DNA of 42,671 nucleotides from Bacillota bacterium (GCA_023393235.1 JAEWMH010000048.1:1-42671); one strand, 5' to 3'. Counted from the stretch's first letter, positions 8,355-15,494 are shown. Notes: generated from the sequence alone by a model not told the origin. Made by a program: numbers and translations.

Positions 8355-9221
8355 TCAGCCCTTGGCTTCCGCCACCAGCTTGGGCAGCGCCTCTGCCACA
8401 GGGGTGGCCGGACGGCCCAGCAGCTTCTCGAAGTCGCTGCTGGCCACATCCAGAGTTCCCTCGCGGATGCCCGCTTGAATAGCCACCAGCATGGGAATAA
8501 TGAAGCCCGGCACAGCGGCGCTCTTCATAATCTCGCCGTACGTGGCGTCATCCACCTGCTGCACCGGAACCTCCTTGCCCAACACGCTTCCCAAAGCAGC
8601 GGCAAATTCCCCTTGGGTCAACGGCTGGCCAGACAGCTCATAGATGGTGTTCTCATGCCCGCTGCCTGCCAGCACAGCTGCTGCTGCCTCCGCATAATCC
8701 TCCCGCGGCGCCCATCCAACTCTGCCCTCGCCTGCGGAGGTTACCCACGGTGCTCCAGCCAGCACACCTTGGATGCTGGACAGCTCATTTTCCAGATACC
8801 AGTTGTTGCGCAGGAAGGAGTAGGGGAGGCCGGTGGCCTGAATGGCCTTTTCCGTGTGGCTGTGGACCGGGGCCAGGAACAAGGTGCTTTCCTGGGCGTT
8901 GCCTACGCTGGTATACGCGATAAAGCCCACCTTGGCTTTGGCCGCAGCTTCAACGGCATGGGTGTGTTGGCGGATGCGGGTTTCGTTGTCCCCGTCCGCG
9001 GAGATGATCAAGAGCCGGTCAATGCCGGCGAAGGCCTTCTCCAGCGTCTCCGGCTGGTCAAAGTCGCCATGCCGGACCTCAATGCCCAAGCTGCGGAGTC
9101 CTTCGGCTTTTTGCGGATTACGGACACTGACGGCCAGTTGATCCGCAGGGACCTTCTTCAAGAGAGCCTCTACCACTTTGGTGCCCAGTTTACCGGTTGC
9201 GCCTGTCACAAGAATCTTCAT
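8355..9221 (-). CDS. NmrA-like / QOR2-type NAD(P)H oxidoreductase
   Basis: A 288-residue atypical short-chain dehydrogenase. The N-terminal motif TGATGKLG (about residues 6-13) is the NAD(P)-binding glycine loop. The pattern GDFDQPETLEKAFAGIDRLL, then YTSVGNAQ, and SFLRNNWYLEN resembles quinone oxidoreductase 2 (YtfG/QorB) of the NmrA-like group, which reduces quinones with NADPH. It lacks the classical YxxxK pair, as that group does. The start at 9221 is preceded by GGAGG. An Rrf2 regulator gene lies upstream on the same strand, separated by a terminator, and an operator-like dyad lies in the promoter region. Confidence 0.82.
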   Translation of the reverse strand: MKILVTGATGKLGTKVVEALLKKVPADQLAVSVRNPQKAEGLRSLGIEVRHGDFDQPETLEKAFAGIDRLLIISADGDNETRIRQHTHAVEAAAKAKVGFIAYTSVGNAQESTLFLAPVHSHTEKAIQATGLPYSFLRNNWYLENELSSIQGVLAGAPWVTSAGEGRVGWAPREDYAEAAAAVLAGSGHENTIYELSGQPLTQGEFAAALGSVLGKEVPVQQVDDATYGEIMKSAAVPGFIIPMLVAIQAGIREGTLDVASSDFEKLLGRPATPVAEALPKLVAEAKG

Positions 9222-9259
9222 GTTTCTATTCCTCCTAAAATATGATGGTGTATTTTGTT

Positions 9260-9276
9260 ATAACTTGATTGGTTAC
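9260..9276 (-). promoter_or_regulatory. Operator-like dyad before the oxidoreductase gene
   Basis: Read on the minus strand the site is GTAACCAATCAAGTTAT. It matches 13 of 17 positions of GTAACTAGTATAGTTAT at 9808-9824, in front of the Rrf2 gene. The half-sites are GTAAC and GTTAT. It lies about 40 bases upstream of the oxidoreductase start. Confidence 0.5.
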
Positions 9277-9284
9277 AACAAATC

Positions 9285-9315
9285 TATAAAAAATGCTTCA
9301 ACAAAGAAGCATTTT
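9285..9315 (-). terminator. Terminator of the Rrf2 gene
   Basis: A perfect 10-bp stem AAAATGCTTC / GAAGCATTTT with a six-base loop. On the minus strand it is followed by a T-rich tail (TTTTTTATAG). It separates the regulator transcript from the oxidoreductase gene, which therefore needs its own promoter. Confidence 0.8.
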
Positions 9316-9371
9316 GGCAAAACCATTCTTCATGATAACGGACCGCGGCAATAACCGCCTCTGTTCCGAGC

Positions 9372-9791
9372 TTACTCTTGGAATTGGCTAACAAGCTGGT
9401 CCAGAGTAACGCCGGAAAGCTGCTGCTCCATAGCCAATTGCGCCGCTTGGAACTCGGCCTGGAGGACGTTCTCGATATTGCGTCCAACGGGGCACTTGAT
9501 GTTGGAATTCACATGGATTCCGAACAGCTGCTCCTCCTCGGCGGCGTCCACCGCCCGGAATACGTCCAATAGTGTAATTTCCTGCGGACTGCGCAGGAGG
9601 TACGCACCGCCCACGCCGGGCCGGACATCCACCAGCCCCGCCTTCTTCAGCATGCCCATAATTCTGCGGATCACCACAGGATTCGTGTTAACACTTCCGG
9701 CGATAAAATCCCCCGTGCATTCCTGGGGCACCATCGAAATGAGGCAGAGGGTATGGACAGCCATGGATAACCGTGTGCTTATTTGCTTCAT
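9372..9791 (-). CDS. Rrf2-family transcriptional regulator (YwnA-like)
   Basis: A 139-residue winged-helix regulator. It has the Rrf2 start (MKQISTRLSMAVHTLCLI), the recognition region (TNPVVIRRIMGMLKKAGLV) and the wing VRPGVGGAYLLRSP. Cysteines occur at 16, 25 and 100. The clustered three-cysteine iron-sulfur signature of IscR/NsrR is absent, so it is closer to YwnA-type members that may respond to thiol or electrophile stress (inference). The start at 9791 has GGTGGTGA upstream; the longer frame to 9842 would begin inside the operator region. It probably represses itself and the neighbouring oxidoreductase. Confidence 0.85.
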   Translation of the reverse strand: MKQISTRLSMAVHTLCLISMVPQECTGDFIAGSVNTNPVVIRRIMGMLKKAGLVDVRPGVGGAYLLRSPQEITLLDVFRAVDAAEEEQLFGIHVNSNIKCPVGRNIENVLQAEFQAAQLAMEQQLSGVTLDQLVSQFQE

Positions 9792-9807
9792 GTATGTCAC
9801 CACCGTT

Positions 9808-9824
9808 GTAACTAGTATAGTTAT
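9808..9824 (-). promoter_or_regulatory. Operator-like palindrome before the Rrf2 gene
   Basis: TAACTA and TAGTTA form a perfect dyad around GTA at 9809-9823, 17 bases upstream of the Rrf2 start. It resembles the site at 9260-9276, as expected for an autoregulating repressor. Confidence 0.5.
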
Positions 9825-9998
9825 ACCGGGGGCGGATGTCAACCGAAACCGCAGATTCCGTTTCTCTGGAGCTTTTCATTCAATTCCTGCCGTATAGGCG
9901 CATATACTAGAAAACGCTCCACGCATGCGCAGGGAACGAAGTCGGGAGAGGCATGTTGCCGGGCGGAGGATGCATTTTTTTGCTCGGGAGGGTATGCA

Positions 9999-10736
9999 AT
10001 GGATTATATGGATATGCTGGCGAAGCTGGGAATCGGCAATGCCCACCCCGGCGGGTATGCAGGCACCCTGCGGCTTATCACCCACTTTGGCTTCGGGCAT
10101 GGCCTGTCCGTGCTGGAGGTAGGCTGCGGGACGGGCAGAACGGCTTGCCGCCTGGCGGCATTGGGGTGCAGGGTGACGGCGGTGGACAGCCATCCGGTTA
10201 TGCTGGAGAAGGCGGAGAAGCGCGCCGCCGCGGAAGGTGTACGGGTCTCTTGGTTAAGGGGTGAGGCGGAACGCCTGCCTTGCCCCGATAATAGCTTCGA
10301 CCGGGTGCTGGTGGAATCGGTCACGGTGTTTGCGGACGCGGAGAAGGCCGTCTCCGAATATCTTAGAGTCCTGAAGCCCGGAGGGTTATTGCTGGACCGT
10401 GAGCTGTTGGCAGCAGGGCCGCTCCCCGGAGAACTGGCGGCGGAGCTGGCGGGCAGCTACGGGATCGCGCATCTGCGGACAGCGGAGGAGTGGAGGCGGC
10501 TGCTGGAGGAGAAGGGCTTCGGTGAAGCGGGGATTTGGGATCACCGGTCCATGACGCCGCAGCTTTGGGAGGATGTGGTGATGTTTCCCGATGCCCACCA
10601 ATTTGCCGACCGGGATCTGGGACGTTTTCCCTCCTTATGGGAAACCGCCCGCCGGTACGAGGAACTGATGAATGCCAACCAGGCCCTGTTTGAGCATGGG
10701 GCGATCATCGGGCGCAAACGGCAGGCGGGTGTTTAA
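9999..10736 (+). CDS. Class I SAM-dependent methyltransferase
   Basis: A 245-residue Rossmann-fold methyltransferase of the Methyltransf_11 type. Motif I is VLEVGCGTGRTACRL (about residues 39-53), the acidic residue of motif II lies in VTAVDSHP (about 62), and motif IV is LPCPDNSFDRVLVE, followed by EYLRVLKPGGLLL. The substrate cannot be told from sequence. The start at 9999 follows GGGAGGG. It stands alone, divergent from the Rrf2 gene and convergent with the small gene at 10796. No terminator is clear in the 60-base gap. Confidence 0.85.
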   Translation: MDYMDMLAKLGIGNAHPGGYAGTLRLITHFGFGHGLSVLEVGCGTGRTACRLAALGCRVTAVDSHPVMLEKAEKRAAAEGVRVSWLRGEAERLPCPDNSFDRVLVESVTVFADAEKAVSEYLRVLKPGGLLLDRELLAAGPLPGELAAELAGSYGIAHLRTAEEWRRLLEEKGFGEAGIWDHRSMTPQLWEDVVMFPDAHQFADRDLGRFPSLWETARRYEELMNANQALFEHGAIIGRKRQAGV

Positions 10737-10795
10737 GCGGAGCTTACCATCCCAAGCGCATGGAGCAGTCTGTTTAACCGGGGGTTGCAGCTCTG

Positions 10796-11023
10796 TTACA
10801 GCATTTTGTTTTTGCGCATCAGCTTCAGCAGCTTGCCGAAGGAATAGTCCGGGGATCCGTACAGCTTCATCAGATCCTCGGACCAGTCAGGAGCCGTCCC
10901 TGCCCGCGCATGTTTGCGAAGGGTTTTCATGGAACCCTTCAGACGGGCTCTTTCCTTTTCTAATTCCTTCCTGATCGTAGTCATGCCCTTCATGGCGTCC
11001 CGCGCTTCTTTTTTGCTGATCAT
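10796..11023 (-). CDS. Small charged helical protein, 75 aa
   Basis: A 75-residue soluble protein, strongly basic with many K, R and E residues and likely all-helical (MISKKEARDAMKGMTTIRKE; ends LLKLMRKNKML). The ribosome binding site AAAGGAG has good spacing to ATG 11023. I do not recognise the family. It lies downstream of the yjcZ-like gene on the same strand, with a terminator between them at 11064-11094. Confidence 0.55.
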   Translation of the reverse strand: MISKKEARDAMKGMTTIRKELEKERARLKGSMKTLRKHARAGTAPDWSEDLMKLYGSPDYSFGKLLKLMRKNKML

Positions 11024-11063
11024 AACGGTTGGCTCCTTTATTCATATTTTCAGCGGACATATG

Positions 11064-11094
11064 AAAAAGCGGCTGCCCGAAGGCAAGCCGCTTT
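11064..11094 (-). terminator. Terminator after the yjcZ-like gene
   Basis: On the minus strand AAAGCGGCTTGCC pairs with GGCAGCCGCTTT with one bulge and ends in TTTTT. It lies 14 bases past the stop of the tiny membrane protein. Confidence 0.8.
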
Positions 11095-11107
11095 ACCGGT
11101 TTATACA

Positions 11108-11200
11108 TTACAGAATAAACGGGCGGGAGATGATAACCAGCAGAATGAACAGAACCAGAATAAATCCAGTCGAGGTGTAAAGCCCGGCGGCTGCGCTCAT
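11108..11200 (-). CDS. YjcZ-family tiny sporulation membrane protein, 30 aa
   Basis: The 30-residue product starts MSAAAGLYTSTGF and continues with the hydrophobic segment ILVLFILLVII before a short tail (SRPFIL). The FILLVII core is typical of the YjcZ / tiny TM protein family, made in late sporulation in many Bacillales; the molecular role is unknown. AAGGAGG is seven bases upstream of ATG 11200. A sigma-K-like -10 element CATAAGATA lies at 11233-11241. It occupies the position downstream of gerPE where gerPF would be expected. Confidence 0.8.
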   Translation of the reverse strand: MSAAAGLYTSTGFILVLFILLVIISRPFIL

Positions 11201-11232
11201 GGTTCCTTCCTCCTTTCGTTCTTGATCTGCTG

Positions 11233-11258
11233 TATCTTATGCGGAGGAAGGCACCTGT
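11233..11258 (-). promoter_or_regulatory. Sigma-K-like promoter of the yjcZ-like gene
   Basis: On the minus strand CATAAGATA fits the sigma-K -10 consensus CATAnnnTA, with an AC -35 core (in GCAC) 15 bases upstream. It matches the expected late mother-cell timing of this protein family. Confidence 0.45.
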
Positions 11259-11321
11259 GCATGGTTATCTGTCCCGGTTTGGCGGGCTGATGCCGTTTTT
11301 GGGCGGTTGTACCGGGGGGCT

Positions 11322-11786
11322 TTATCCCCCGGATTGCCCGCCGGCGGGCTCCCCGGCCAGAGCACCGGTATCCCCTCCGGACTCAGCCTGCTCCTGGTGA
11401 GGCTCCTGCTCCCTGGCCTCCTCGGCCGTATCGTATTGCCGGATGTGGTAGGTCCGGTTTTCCAGATCGATGAGCTTGGTGCTGCCGATCTGCAGCACCG
11501 CCGCCGCGGATAATCCGTAAATGGACACGGCCCCCACCCGTATTTCCCGGCAAACGTCCCGCCTGTTCATCGTTACCTCTCCACCGGGCGTGACGACCGG
11601 AAACTCGCGGTTATAGAACGGATACCCGCTCCAGTCTTCCCCCTCACTGCCCTGGAAGTTGGCCGTTTCCTGCTGCACCGCCAGCACCCGGGACGCTGCC
11701 GCCATTCCCAGGGAATCCCCAAATTGCACAATGGAGCTGATCTGGCTGGAGATAATCCTGACGCCGCCGACAACGGAGGTCCGCAT
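11322..11786 (-). CDS. gerPE: Spore germination protein GerPE
   Basis: A 154-residue GerPE homologue. It opens MRTSVVGGVRIISSQISSIV, followed by QFGDS, the family's N-terminal signature. Its C-terminal tail is rich in E, Q and G (EEAREQEPHQEQAESGGD) and probably disordered. GerP proteins lie in the inner coat and let small germinants reach receptors in the spore inner membrane. The start chosen at 11786 lies one base after the gerPD stop (TGACATG). A longer frame to 11810 would overlap gerPD. The stop lies inside a CCGGGGG/CCCCCGG hairpin (11312-11332). Confidence 0.9.
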   Translation of the reverse strand: MRTSVVGGVRIISSQISSIVQFGDSLGMAAASRVLAVQQETANFQGSEGEDWSGYPFYNREFPVVTPGGEVTMNRRDVCREIRVGAVSIYGLSAAAVLQIGSTKLIDLENRTYHIRQYDTAEEAREQEPHQEQAESGGDTGALAGEPAGGQSGG

Positions 11787-11787
11787 G

Positions 11788-11976
11788 TCAGGTCGACCCT
11801 TCCGAGGCAAAGGGCACCAGCGGGCCGATAATCAGGGACTCCGCAGGGGTGTCGAAAACAGAGGAGGCAGTAATCGCCTCCGTATCCCCGATCAGCACCA
11901 CCGAAGCGCTGCCCACCCCGACAATATGGATGCTGCCCACCTGCAGTCCGTGATTGGTGACATTCATCTCAATCAT
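11788..11976 (-). CDS. gerPD: Spore germination protein GerPD
   Basis: A 62-residue protein with the GerPD pattern (NVTNHGLQVGSIHIVGVGS, then a VVLIGDTEAI strand). Its start overlaps the gerPC stop by four bases (11973-11976), so translation is coupled. Length and gene order match the Bacillus gerP operon. It is a spore-coat permeability protein. Confidence 0.9.
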   Translation of the reverse strand: MIEMNVTNHGLQVGSIHIVGVGSASVVLIGDTEAITASSVFDTPAESLIIGPLVPFASEGST

Positions 11977-12659
11977 GAAGGACTCTCCTTTCCATATCCG
12001 GCAAAAAAGCTCCGAAGACCGTCGCGCACATCCCGCCTCACCTTCTCCACAACGGGAGCGGCATCTGCCGCACCCGCATTTTCGGCAAAGGGATGCTCCT
12101 TAATATATAGCATAAAGCGCTGCTCCGCCTGCCGGGACAGGTCCTCGACAATCCGCTCCCGCAGCTCCGGAACCAGCGGAATGCCGGCTTCGTCCGCAGC
12201 CTCTTCAATATCCCGGGGCAAATCCTGCCGCAGATAGTCCTGCATGGAGGCCATTGCCTGAGTATATGCCTGGTCGGGGGACGCCGGACCGGACAGCTGC
12301 AGGTCCTTGGCATCCACATTGGCCGCCTGCAGATCCTCAATCAGCCCTTCCGCTCCGTGGGCCAAGCCGATATGCAAGGAGCCCGACAGCGTATCCACCT
12401 TCAGCTGCTCGAACCGGTATTCGATTTTATCGATGCGGGTGGTGGGCTGATTCTGGAGGTCGGTCACACTTGCCTCCAGTCCGTCCAGGGCAGGTGCAAG
12501 ACGGGCCAGTTCCCGTTCCACCGCCTTCAGCTGCGCCGACAACCCGGCCACGGACTGCTCCAGTCCCGTCAGCCGTTCTTCGGTCTGGATTTGTTTCTGG
12601 GCCATCCACCCCAACCGCCGCAGGATCTCCTGAAGATGCCATAGCAGCACCGGGTCCAT
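11973..12659 (-). CDS. gerPC: Spore germination protein GerPC
   Basis: A 228-residue GerPC homologue. The N-terminal half is a predicted coiled coil (about residues 15-85: EERLTGLEQSVAGLSAQLKA and further heptads). Next comes the conserved IDKIEYRFEQLKVDTLSGSL followed by HIGLAHG, then a helical C-terminal part. The start at 12659 (MDPVLLWHLQ) has GAGGGGGTG just upstream; the ATG at 12680 lacks a binding site. Family knowledge: loss of any gerP gene slows germinant access through the coat. Confidence 0.9.
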   Translation of the reverse strand: MDPVLLWHLQEILRRLGWMAQKQIQTEERLTGLEQSVAGLSAQLKAVERELARLAPALDGLEASVTDLQNQPTTRIDKIEYRFEQLKVDTLSGSLHIGLAHGAEGLIEDLQAANVDAKDLQLSGPASPDQAYTQAMASMQDYLRQDLPRDIEEAADEAGIPLVPELRERIVEDLSRQAEQRFMLYIKEHPFAENAGAADAAPVVEKVRRDVRDGLRSFFAGYGKESPS

Positions 12660-12726
12660 CCCAACACCCCCTCGTCTCATGTGTACGCCCGGGAGGCGGG
12701 AACTATTACTTCATCAGAACTGCCTG

Positions 12727-12954
12727 TTAGCGGAGTGCAGGCAGGGGCACCAAGGGCACGGACGGCAGCGCCGACTGCGGCGCGGAAACCGTCCCCCCCA
12801 ATTCGGGAGCCGGCGCGGTAAAGCCCCCTGTATTGAAATTGTTGGACAAGCTTTTGACCAGGCCCGCGGACCCTACCTGAAACACCGAGGAATTGGCCAG
12901 AGAGCTGATGGTCAGGCTGCGGATGGTAATGGTCTGGTATACATTGACAATCAT
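12727..12954 (-). CDS. gerPB: Spore germination protein GerPB
   Basis: A 75-residue GerPB homologue (MIVNVYQTITIRSLTISSLA, then SSVFQVGSAG). The C-terminal half is rich in P, L and V. It overlaps gerPA by four bases, implying translational coupling. The 67-base gap to gerPC contains no terminator, so the operon continues. Confidence 0.9.
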   Translation of the reverse strand: MIVNVYQTITIRSLTISSLANSSVFQVGSAGLVKSLSNNFNTGGFTAPAPELGGTVSAPQSALPSVPLVPLPALR

Positions 12955-13178
12955 GCTGTTGCTACCTTGCTGTTGGAGGCATCCACCAGATCGGGGTCAT
13001 TGGTGTTGGTGGAGCTTACGCCGTTATTGGTCACCGGCAGATCACCCGTTATGAAGGAGCCGGAGCCGGCAAAGGTTTTGGTGCTGCTGGTGGGGGAGAG
13101 GAACACAGCGTCACCGAATTGGACGATGGAGCTGGAGCCTACGCTCACGATTTTGACATAACCGACAATAGCGGGCAT
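12951..13178 (-). CDS. gerPA: Spore germination protein GerPA/GerPF type
   Basis: A 75-residue protein with the signature MPAIVGYVKIVSVGSSSIVQ, then FGDAVFLSPTSSTKTFAGSG and NTNDPDLVD. GerPA and GerPF are close paralogues; its place at the head of the operon favours gerPA. The ribosome binding site AAAGGAG precedes ATG 13178. A sigma-K-like promoter lies at 13221-13248. If it is the only GerPA/PF-type protein in the genome it may serve both roles. Confidence 0.85.
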   Translation of the reverse strand: MPAIVGYVKIVSVGSSSIVQFGDAVFLSPTSSTKTFAGSGSFITGDLPVTNNGVSSTNTNDPDLVDASNSKVATA

Positions 13179-13220
13179 GCAGCATTCTCCTTTCCGCGCT
13201 GGCTAAAAATAGTTGTAACC

Positions 13221-13248
13221 TAGTATATGTAGGTGAACGCCCAGATGT
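13221..13248 (-). promoter_or_regulatory. Sigma-K-like promoter of the gerP operon
   Basis: On the minus strand CATATACTA (13221-13229) is a full match to CATAnnnTA, with an AC -35 core 17 bases upstream. gerP operons are known to be transcribed by sigma-K RNA polymerase in the mother cell. Confidence 0.6.
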
Positions 13249-13291
13249 GCCGCTTTTTGCCTGGCGTAGTGTGGCATTTGCCCATCCGGCG

Positions 13292-13300
13292 CATAGAATA
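13292..13300 (+). promoter_or_regulatory. Sigma-K-like -10 before the hsp20-like gene
   Basis: CATAGAATA fits CATAnnnTA and lies 77 bases upstream of the start at 13377, back to back with the gerP promoter. No clear AC -35 core is visible, so this is weaker. Confidence 0.3.
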
Positions 13301-13376
13301 GCCTAGGGTGTGTTTGCAAACATGGCCTGGGCATTATGCCAATAATTCCATCAGTATGCGGAAACGGGGGGGCACC

Positions 13377-13883
13377 ATGGCACAACGGGGAAAGAGCGGC
13401 CCGGATTGGGGCGGAATGGAGCAATGGATGGGCGGACATTTCCCGTTCATGAACGATAAAATCAAAAAGAAGATGGGAGCGGGCGGTACGGACTGGGTTG
13501 AGGAGTATGTCCAGGATGTGCTGAAGAAGTCTTTCTCCCAGCGGACCGGGTCCTTCTTCCCCGAGGAGAGCGCCCGCGCCGAAACCTCCGAATCCGGCCA
13601 GGGGCTGGATTACGATTACGAAACCTTTGAAACCCATAATAATGTCATCGTCCGGATTACGGTTCCGGAGGATGTGCAGGTGAAGAACGTGCGTCTTTAT
13701 GCAGGAAGCATGCAGCTGAAGGTGGAGCAGGATCCCACACGCAGCAGCATGTACATCCCGCTGCCGTCGGAGGTGGACGGAGGCAGTGTCAAGGCCAGCC
13801 TGAAGGACCGGGTACTGGAGGTGCGCTGCCCCCGCCGGCAGGAGGCGGAAGTTTTCCAGGAGGTACGGGTCCGGTACCTGTAG
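13377..13883 (+). CDS. Hsp20/alpha-crystallin-like probable spore protein
   Basis: A 168-residue protein. The first 70 residues are variable and contain EYVQDVLKKSF. The C-terminal part (about 75-168) is a small-heat-shock-type beta domain: ETFETHNNVIVRITVPEDV, then VRLYAGSMQLKVEQDP, and VKASLKDRVLEVRCPR. Such truncated Hsp20-like proteins occur in spore coats (for example GerT and CotM in Bacillus); I infer a coat role from the divergent gerP operon and the CATAGAATA element. The start at 13377 follows a G-rich stretch; an in-frame ATG at 13356 is possible. It heads a rightward set of small genes. Confidence 0.65.
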   Translation: MAQRGKSGPDWGGMEQWMGGHFPFMNDKIKKKMGAGGTDWVEEYVQDVLKKSFSQRTGSFFPEESARAETSESGQGLDYDYETFETHNNVIVRITVPEDVQVKNVRLYAGSMQLKVEQDPTRSSMYIPLPSEVDGGSVKASLKDRVLEVRCPRRQEAEVFQEVRVRYL

Positions 13884-13969
13884 AAGTTGGGCGCGGGAAC
13901 CGTCAACATTGCAGTGCAGGCCGCTTATGATATACAAACAACCTGTGCAGGTGAAAGCGGGGCCACAGT

Positions 13970-14086
13970 ATGGACGAGGAACGCCAGGCGCAGTTTCAGG
14001 ACGCCTATCTGATTATTGCAACGGTGGTTGTGTTTACGCTTCTGTTTGCCGGACGGGCGACGGAATATTACGATGGGGATGATTAG
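13970..14086 (+). CDS. Small single-span membrane protein, 38 aa
   Basis: The 38-residue product starts MDEERQAQFQDAY, has one membrane segment (LIIATVVVFTLLFAG) and an acidic tail (EYYDGDD). The ribosome binding site is weak, but the frame ends in TAG, directly abutting the AGGAGG of the next small gene. It lies 86 bases after the hsp20-like gene. Not recognised; a spore envelope role is inferred only from location. Confidence 0.5.
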   Translation: MDEERQAQFQDAYLIIATVVVFTLLFAGRATEYYDGDD

Positions 14087-14098
14087 GAGGCTGCCGCA

Positions 14099-14242
14099 AT
14101 GGCCGATCGGGACGCCGTGGACAACGGCGATGAATTCAAACGCAAACTGCTGCTGGTAGTAGGCATTGTGGTGATACTCTCTTTTTTATATGGTTATGGG
14201 AAAGAGGGCGGCTCTTCGGATACGGTCATTCCCGGAGGTTGA
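14099..14242 (+). CDS. Small single-span membrane protein, 47 aa
   Basis: The 47-residue product has a charged N-terminus (MADRDAVDNGDEFKRK), one membrane helix (LLLVVGIVVILSFLYGY) and a short polar tail. AGGAGG lies nine bases upstream of ATG 14099. The stop overlaps the TTG start of the next frame (TTGA). No family recognised. Confidence 0.6.
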   Translation: MADRDAVDNGDEFKRKLLLVVGIVVILSFLYGYGKEGGSSDTVIPGG

Positions 14243-14625
14243 CCGGCGGCTCTGCCGAATCCGGTAATCCCGAGATGTTGGATTTGGGGGGAGGGCAGGC
14301 AGAAGTGGCGGCATACAGCGGTGGACAAAAGGGCAAGGGCTGCGGCAACGGCAAACGCGGAAAGAACGGCAAAGCGGACAAAGGCTCTCTGTTCCCGGCA
14401 GGGCTGCCCCTTTCCTTAGGCAAGCTTTCGCCTCAGCAGCTGGCGGTGATTACAGCATTGTTGTCCAATGCCTTGAAGGTGGATTCGGTGTTGGTGGACC
14501 GGAACAAGGACCTGCAGGTTGTCCTTACCGGAACGCTCCGGCGTAAAACCAAAACCGACAAGCTGCTGGAAGAGCTGGAGGAAATTAATATCGGCGATCT
14601 GCTCGACGCTATCTCCAACCGCTGA
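14239..14625 (+). CDS. Hypothetical protein, probable spore component
   Basis: A 128-residue frame if it starts at TTG 14239; ATG 14275 is the alternative (116 residues). The N-terminal half is Gly/Lys-rich and low complexity (KGKGCGNGKRGKNGKADKG). The C-terminal half is a compact domain with LSPQQLAVITALLSNALKVD and an ending EEINIGDLLDAISNR. GGAGG touches the TTG codon, so initiation probably depends on coupling with the preceding gene. Not recognised; tight linkage to the small genes and gerP suggests sporulation. Confidence 0.55.
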   Translation: MTGGSAESGNPEMLDLGGGQAEVAAYSGGQKGKGCGNGKRGKNGKADKGSLFPAGLPLSLGKLSPQQLAVITALLSNALKVDSVLVDRNKDLQVVLTGTLRRKTKTDKLLEELEEINIGDLLDAISNR

Positions 14626-14688
14626 TGCCGGTGGGAAGGCGCCGGGTTTTTCGGCGTTTAACCCGTCCTCCGGCTTCCCGGTTCACCT

Positions 14689-15429
14689 TTATATGACCAT
14701 CCCGTTATTCGGGCTGACAATTTGTCCGGTCATAGAATCTTGGGTAGCGATAGCATAGATTAAATCCGCTATATCCTCCGGGACAGATATCCGTTGTAAA
14801 GGAAGATGTCCGCTTAACCGCTTCATTTTCTCCTCTTCTCCCTTCCACCAGCGTGTGGAAACCGCGGCAGGGGCAATACAGTTCACACGTATTTCCGGGG
14901 CAAGGGCATGGGCCAGTGATTTGGTCAGTCCGTGAACAGCTGCCTTGGATACGGCATAGGGCAGAGAAGAACCGGAGCCGGTAATGCCGGCAATGCTTCC
15001 CATATTCAAAATCGATCCCATGTTTTGCTGCTTCATCACAGGAGCAACCGCCCGCGCACAGTAAAACATCCCTTTCACATTCACATCCAGCAGATTCCGC
15101 CAGATATCATCCGTCACCGCCTCCAGATCGGACAGTTCAATTTGCTTGGTTATGCTTGCGTTGTTTATCAGGAAATGGATACCCCCGAAGTGGTCTACCG
15201 CCGTTTTTACCATTTTACGGACCTCATCGTCACGGGACACATCTGCCTGAAGCAGCAGAACCTCCGCACCGCTGCGCTTCAACTCTTTTTCCGTGAGAAC
15301 CGCTTCCTGCTCCGAATGGTTATAATTCAGTACAATTTTGGCGCCTCTTTCCGCAAATTGTTTGCAGGCGGCCTTGCCAATTCCCGTCCCGCCTCCGGTT
15401 ACAAGGACAACCTTATTTTTCATATCCAT
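14689..15429 (-). CDS. Short-chain dehydrogenase/reductase, FabG-like
   Basis: A 246-residue classical SDR. The cofactor motif is TGGGTGIG (about residues 11-18). NNAS follows, then catalytic S145 and the Y158-AVS-K162 pair. A C-terminal MTGQIVSPNNG resembles the FabG-like closing motif. It probably reduces or oxidises a carbonyl/alcohol with NAD(P)H; the substrate is unknown. The start at 15429 has AAGGAAGG upstream. It is divergently transcribed from a LysR gene across 113 bp, the usual layout of a LysR regulator and its target. Confidence 0.88.
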   Translation of the reverse strand: MDMKNKVVLVTGGGTGIGKAACKQFAERGAKIVLNYNHSEQEAVLTEKELKRSGAEVLLLQADVSRDDEVRKMVKTAVDHFGGIHFLINNASITKQIELSDLEAVTDDIWRNLLDVNVKGMFYCARAVAPVMKQQNMGSILNMGSIAGITGSGSSLPYAVSKAAVHGLTKSLAHALAPEIRVNCIAPAAVSTRWWKGEEEKMKRLSGHLPLQRISVPEDIADLIYAIATQDSMTGQIVSPNNGMVI

Positions 15430-15465
15430 GATATAACCTTCCTTTTTCTAAAGTTTATGCCTTTA

Positions 15466-15494
15466 TTATATCTTTTCCGAAGGTACTGTATAAT
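15466..15494 (+). promoter_or_regulatory. Promoter of the LysR gene
   Basis: A perfect -10 TATAAT lies at 15489-15494 and a poor -35 (TTATAT) 17 bases upstream. An imperfect dyad with ATAG and CTAT ends follows at about 15493-15516 and could be a LysR binding region. Confidence 0.4.

Noticed and set aside
8193..9245. 350-residue plus-strand ORF over the tandem repeat and the oxidoreductase gene
   Set aside because: It is antisense to a clear NAD(P)-binding protein and its start lies in a non-coding repeat. It is a shadow frame of a G+C-rich gene.
11201..11321. gerPF hidden between gerPE and the yjcZ-like gene
   Set aside because: The 121-base gap is too short for a 70-residue gene and no frame shows the GerPA/PF pattern.
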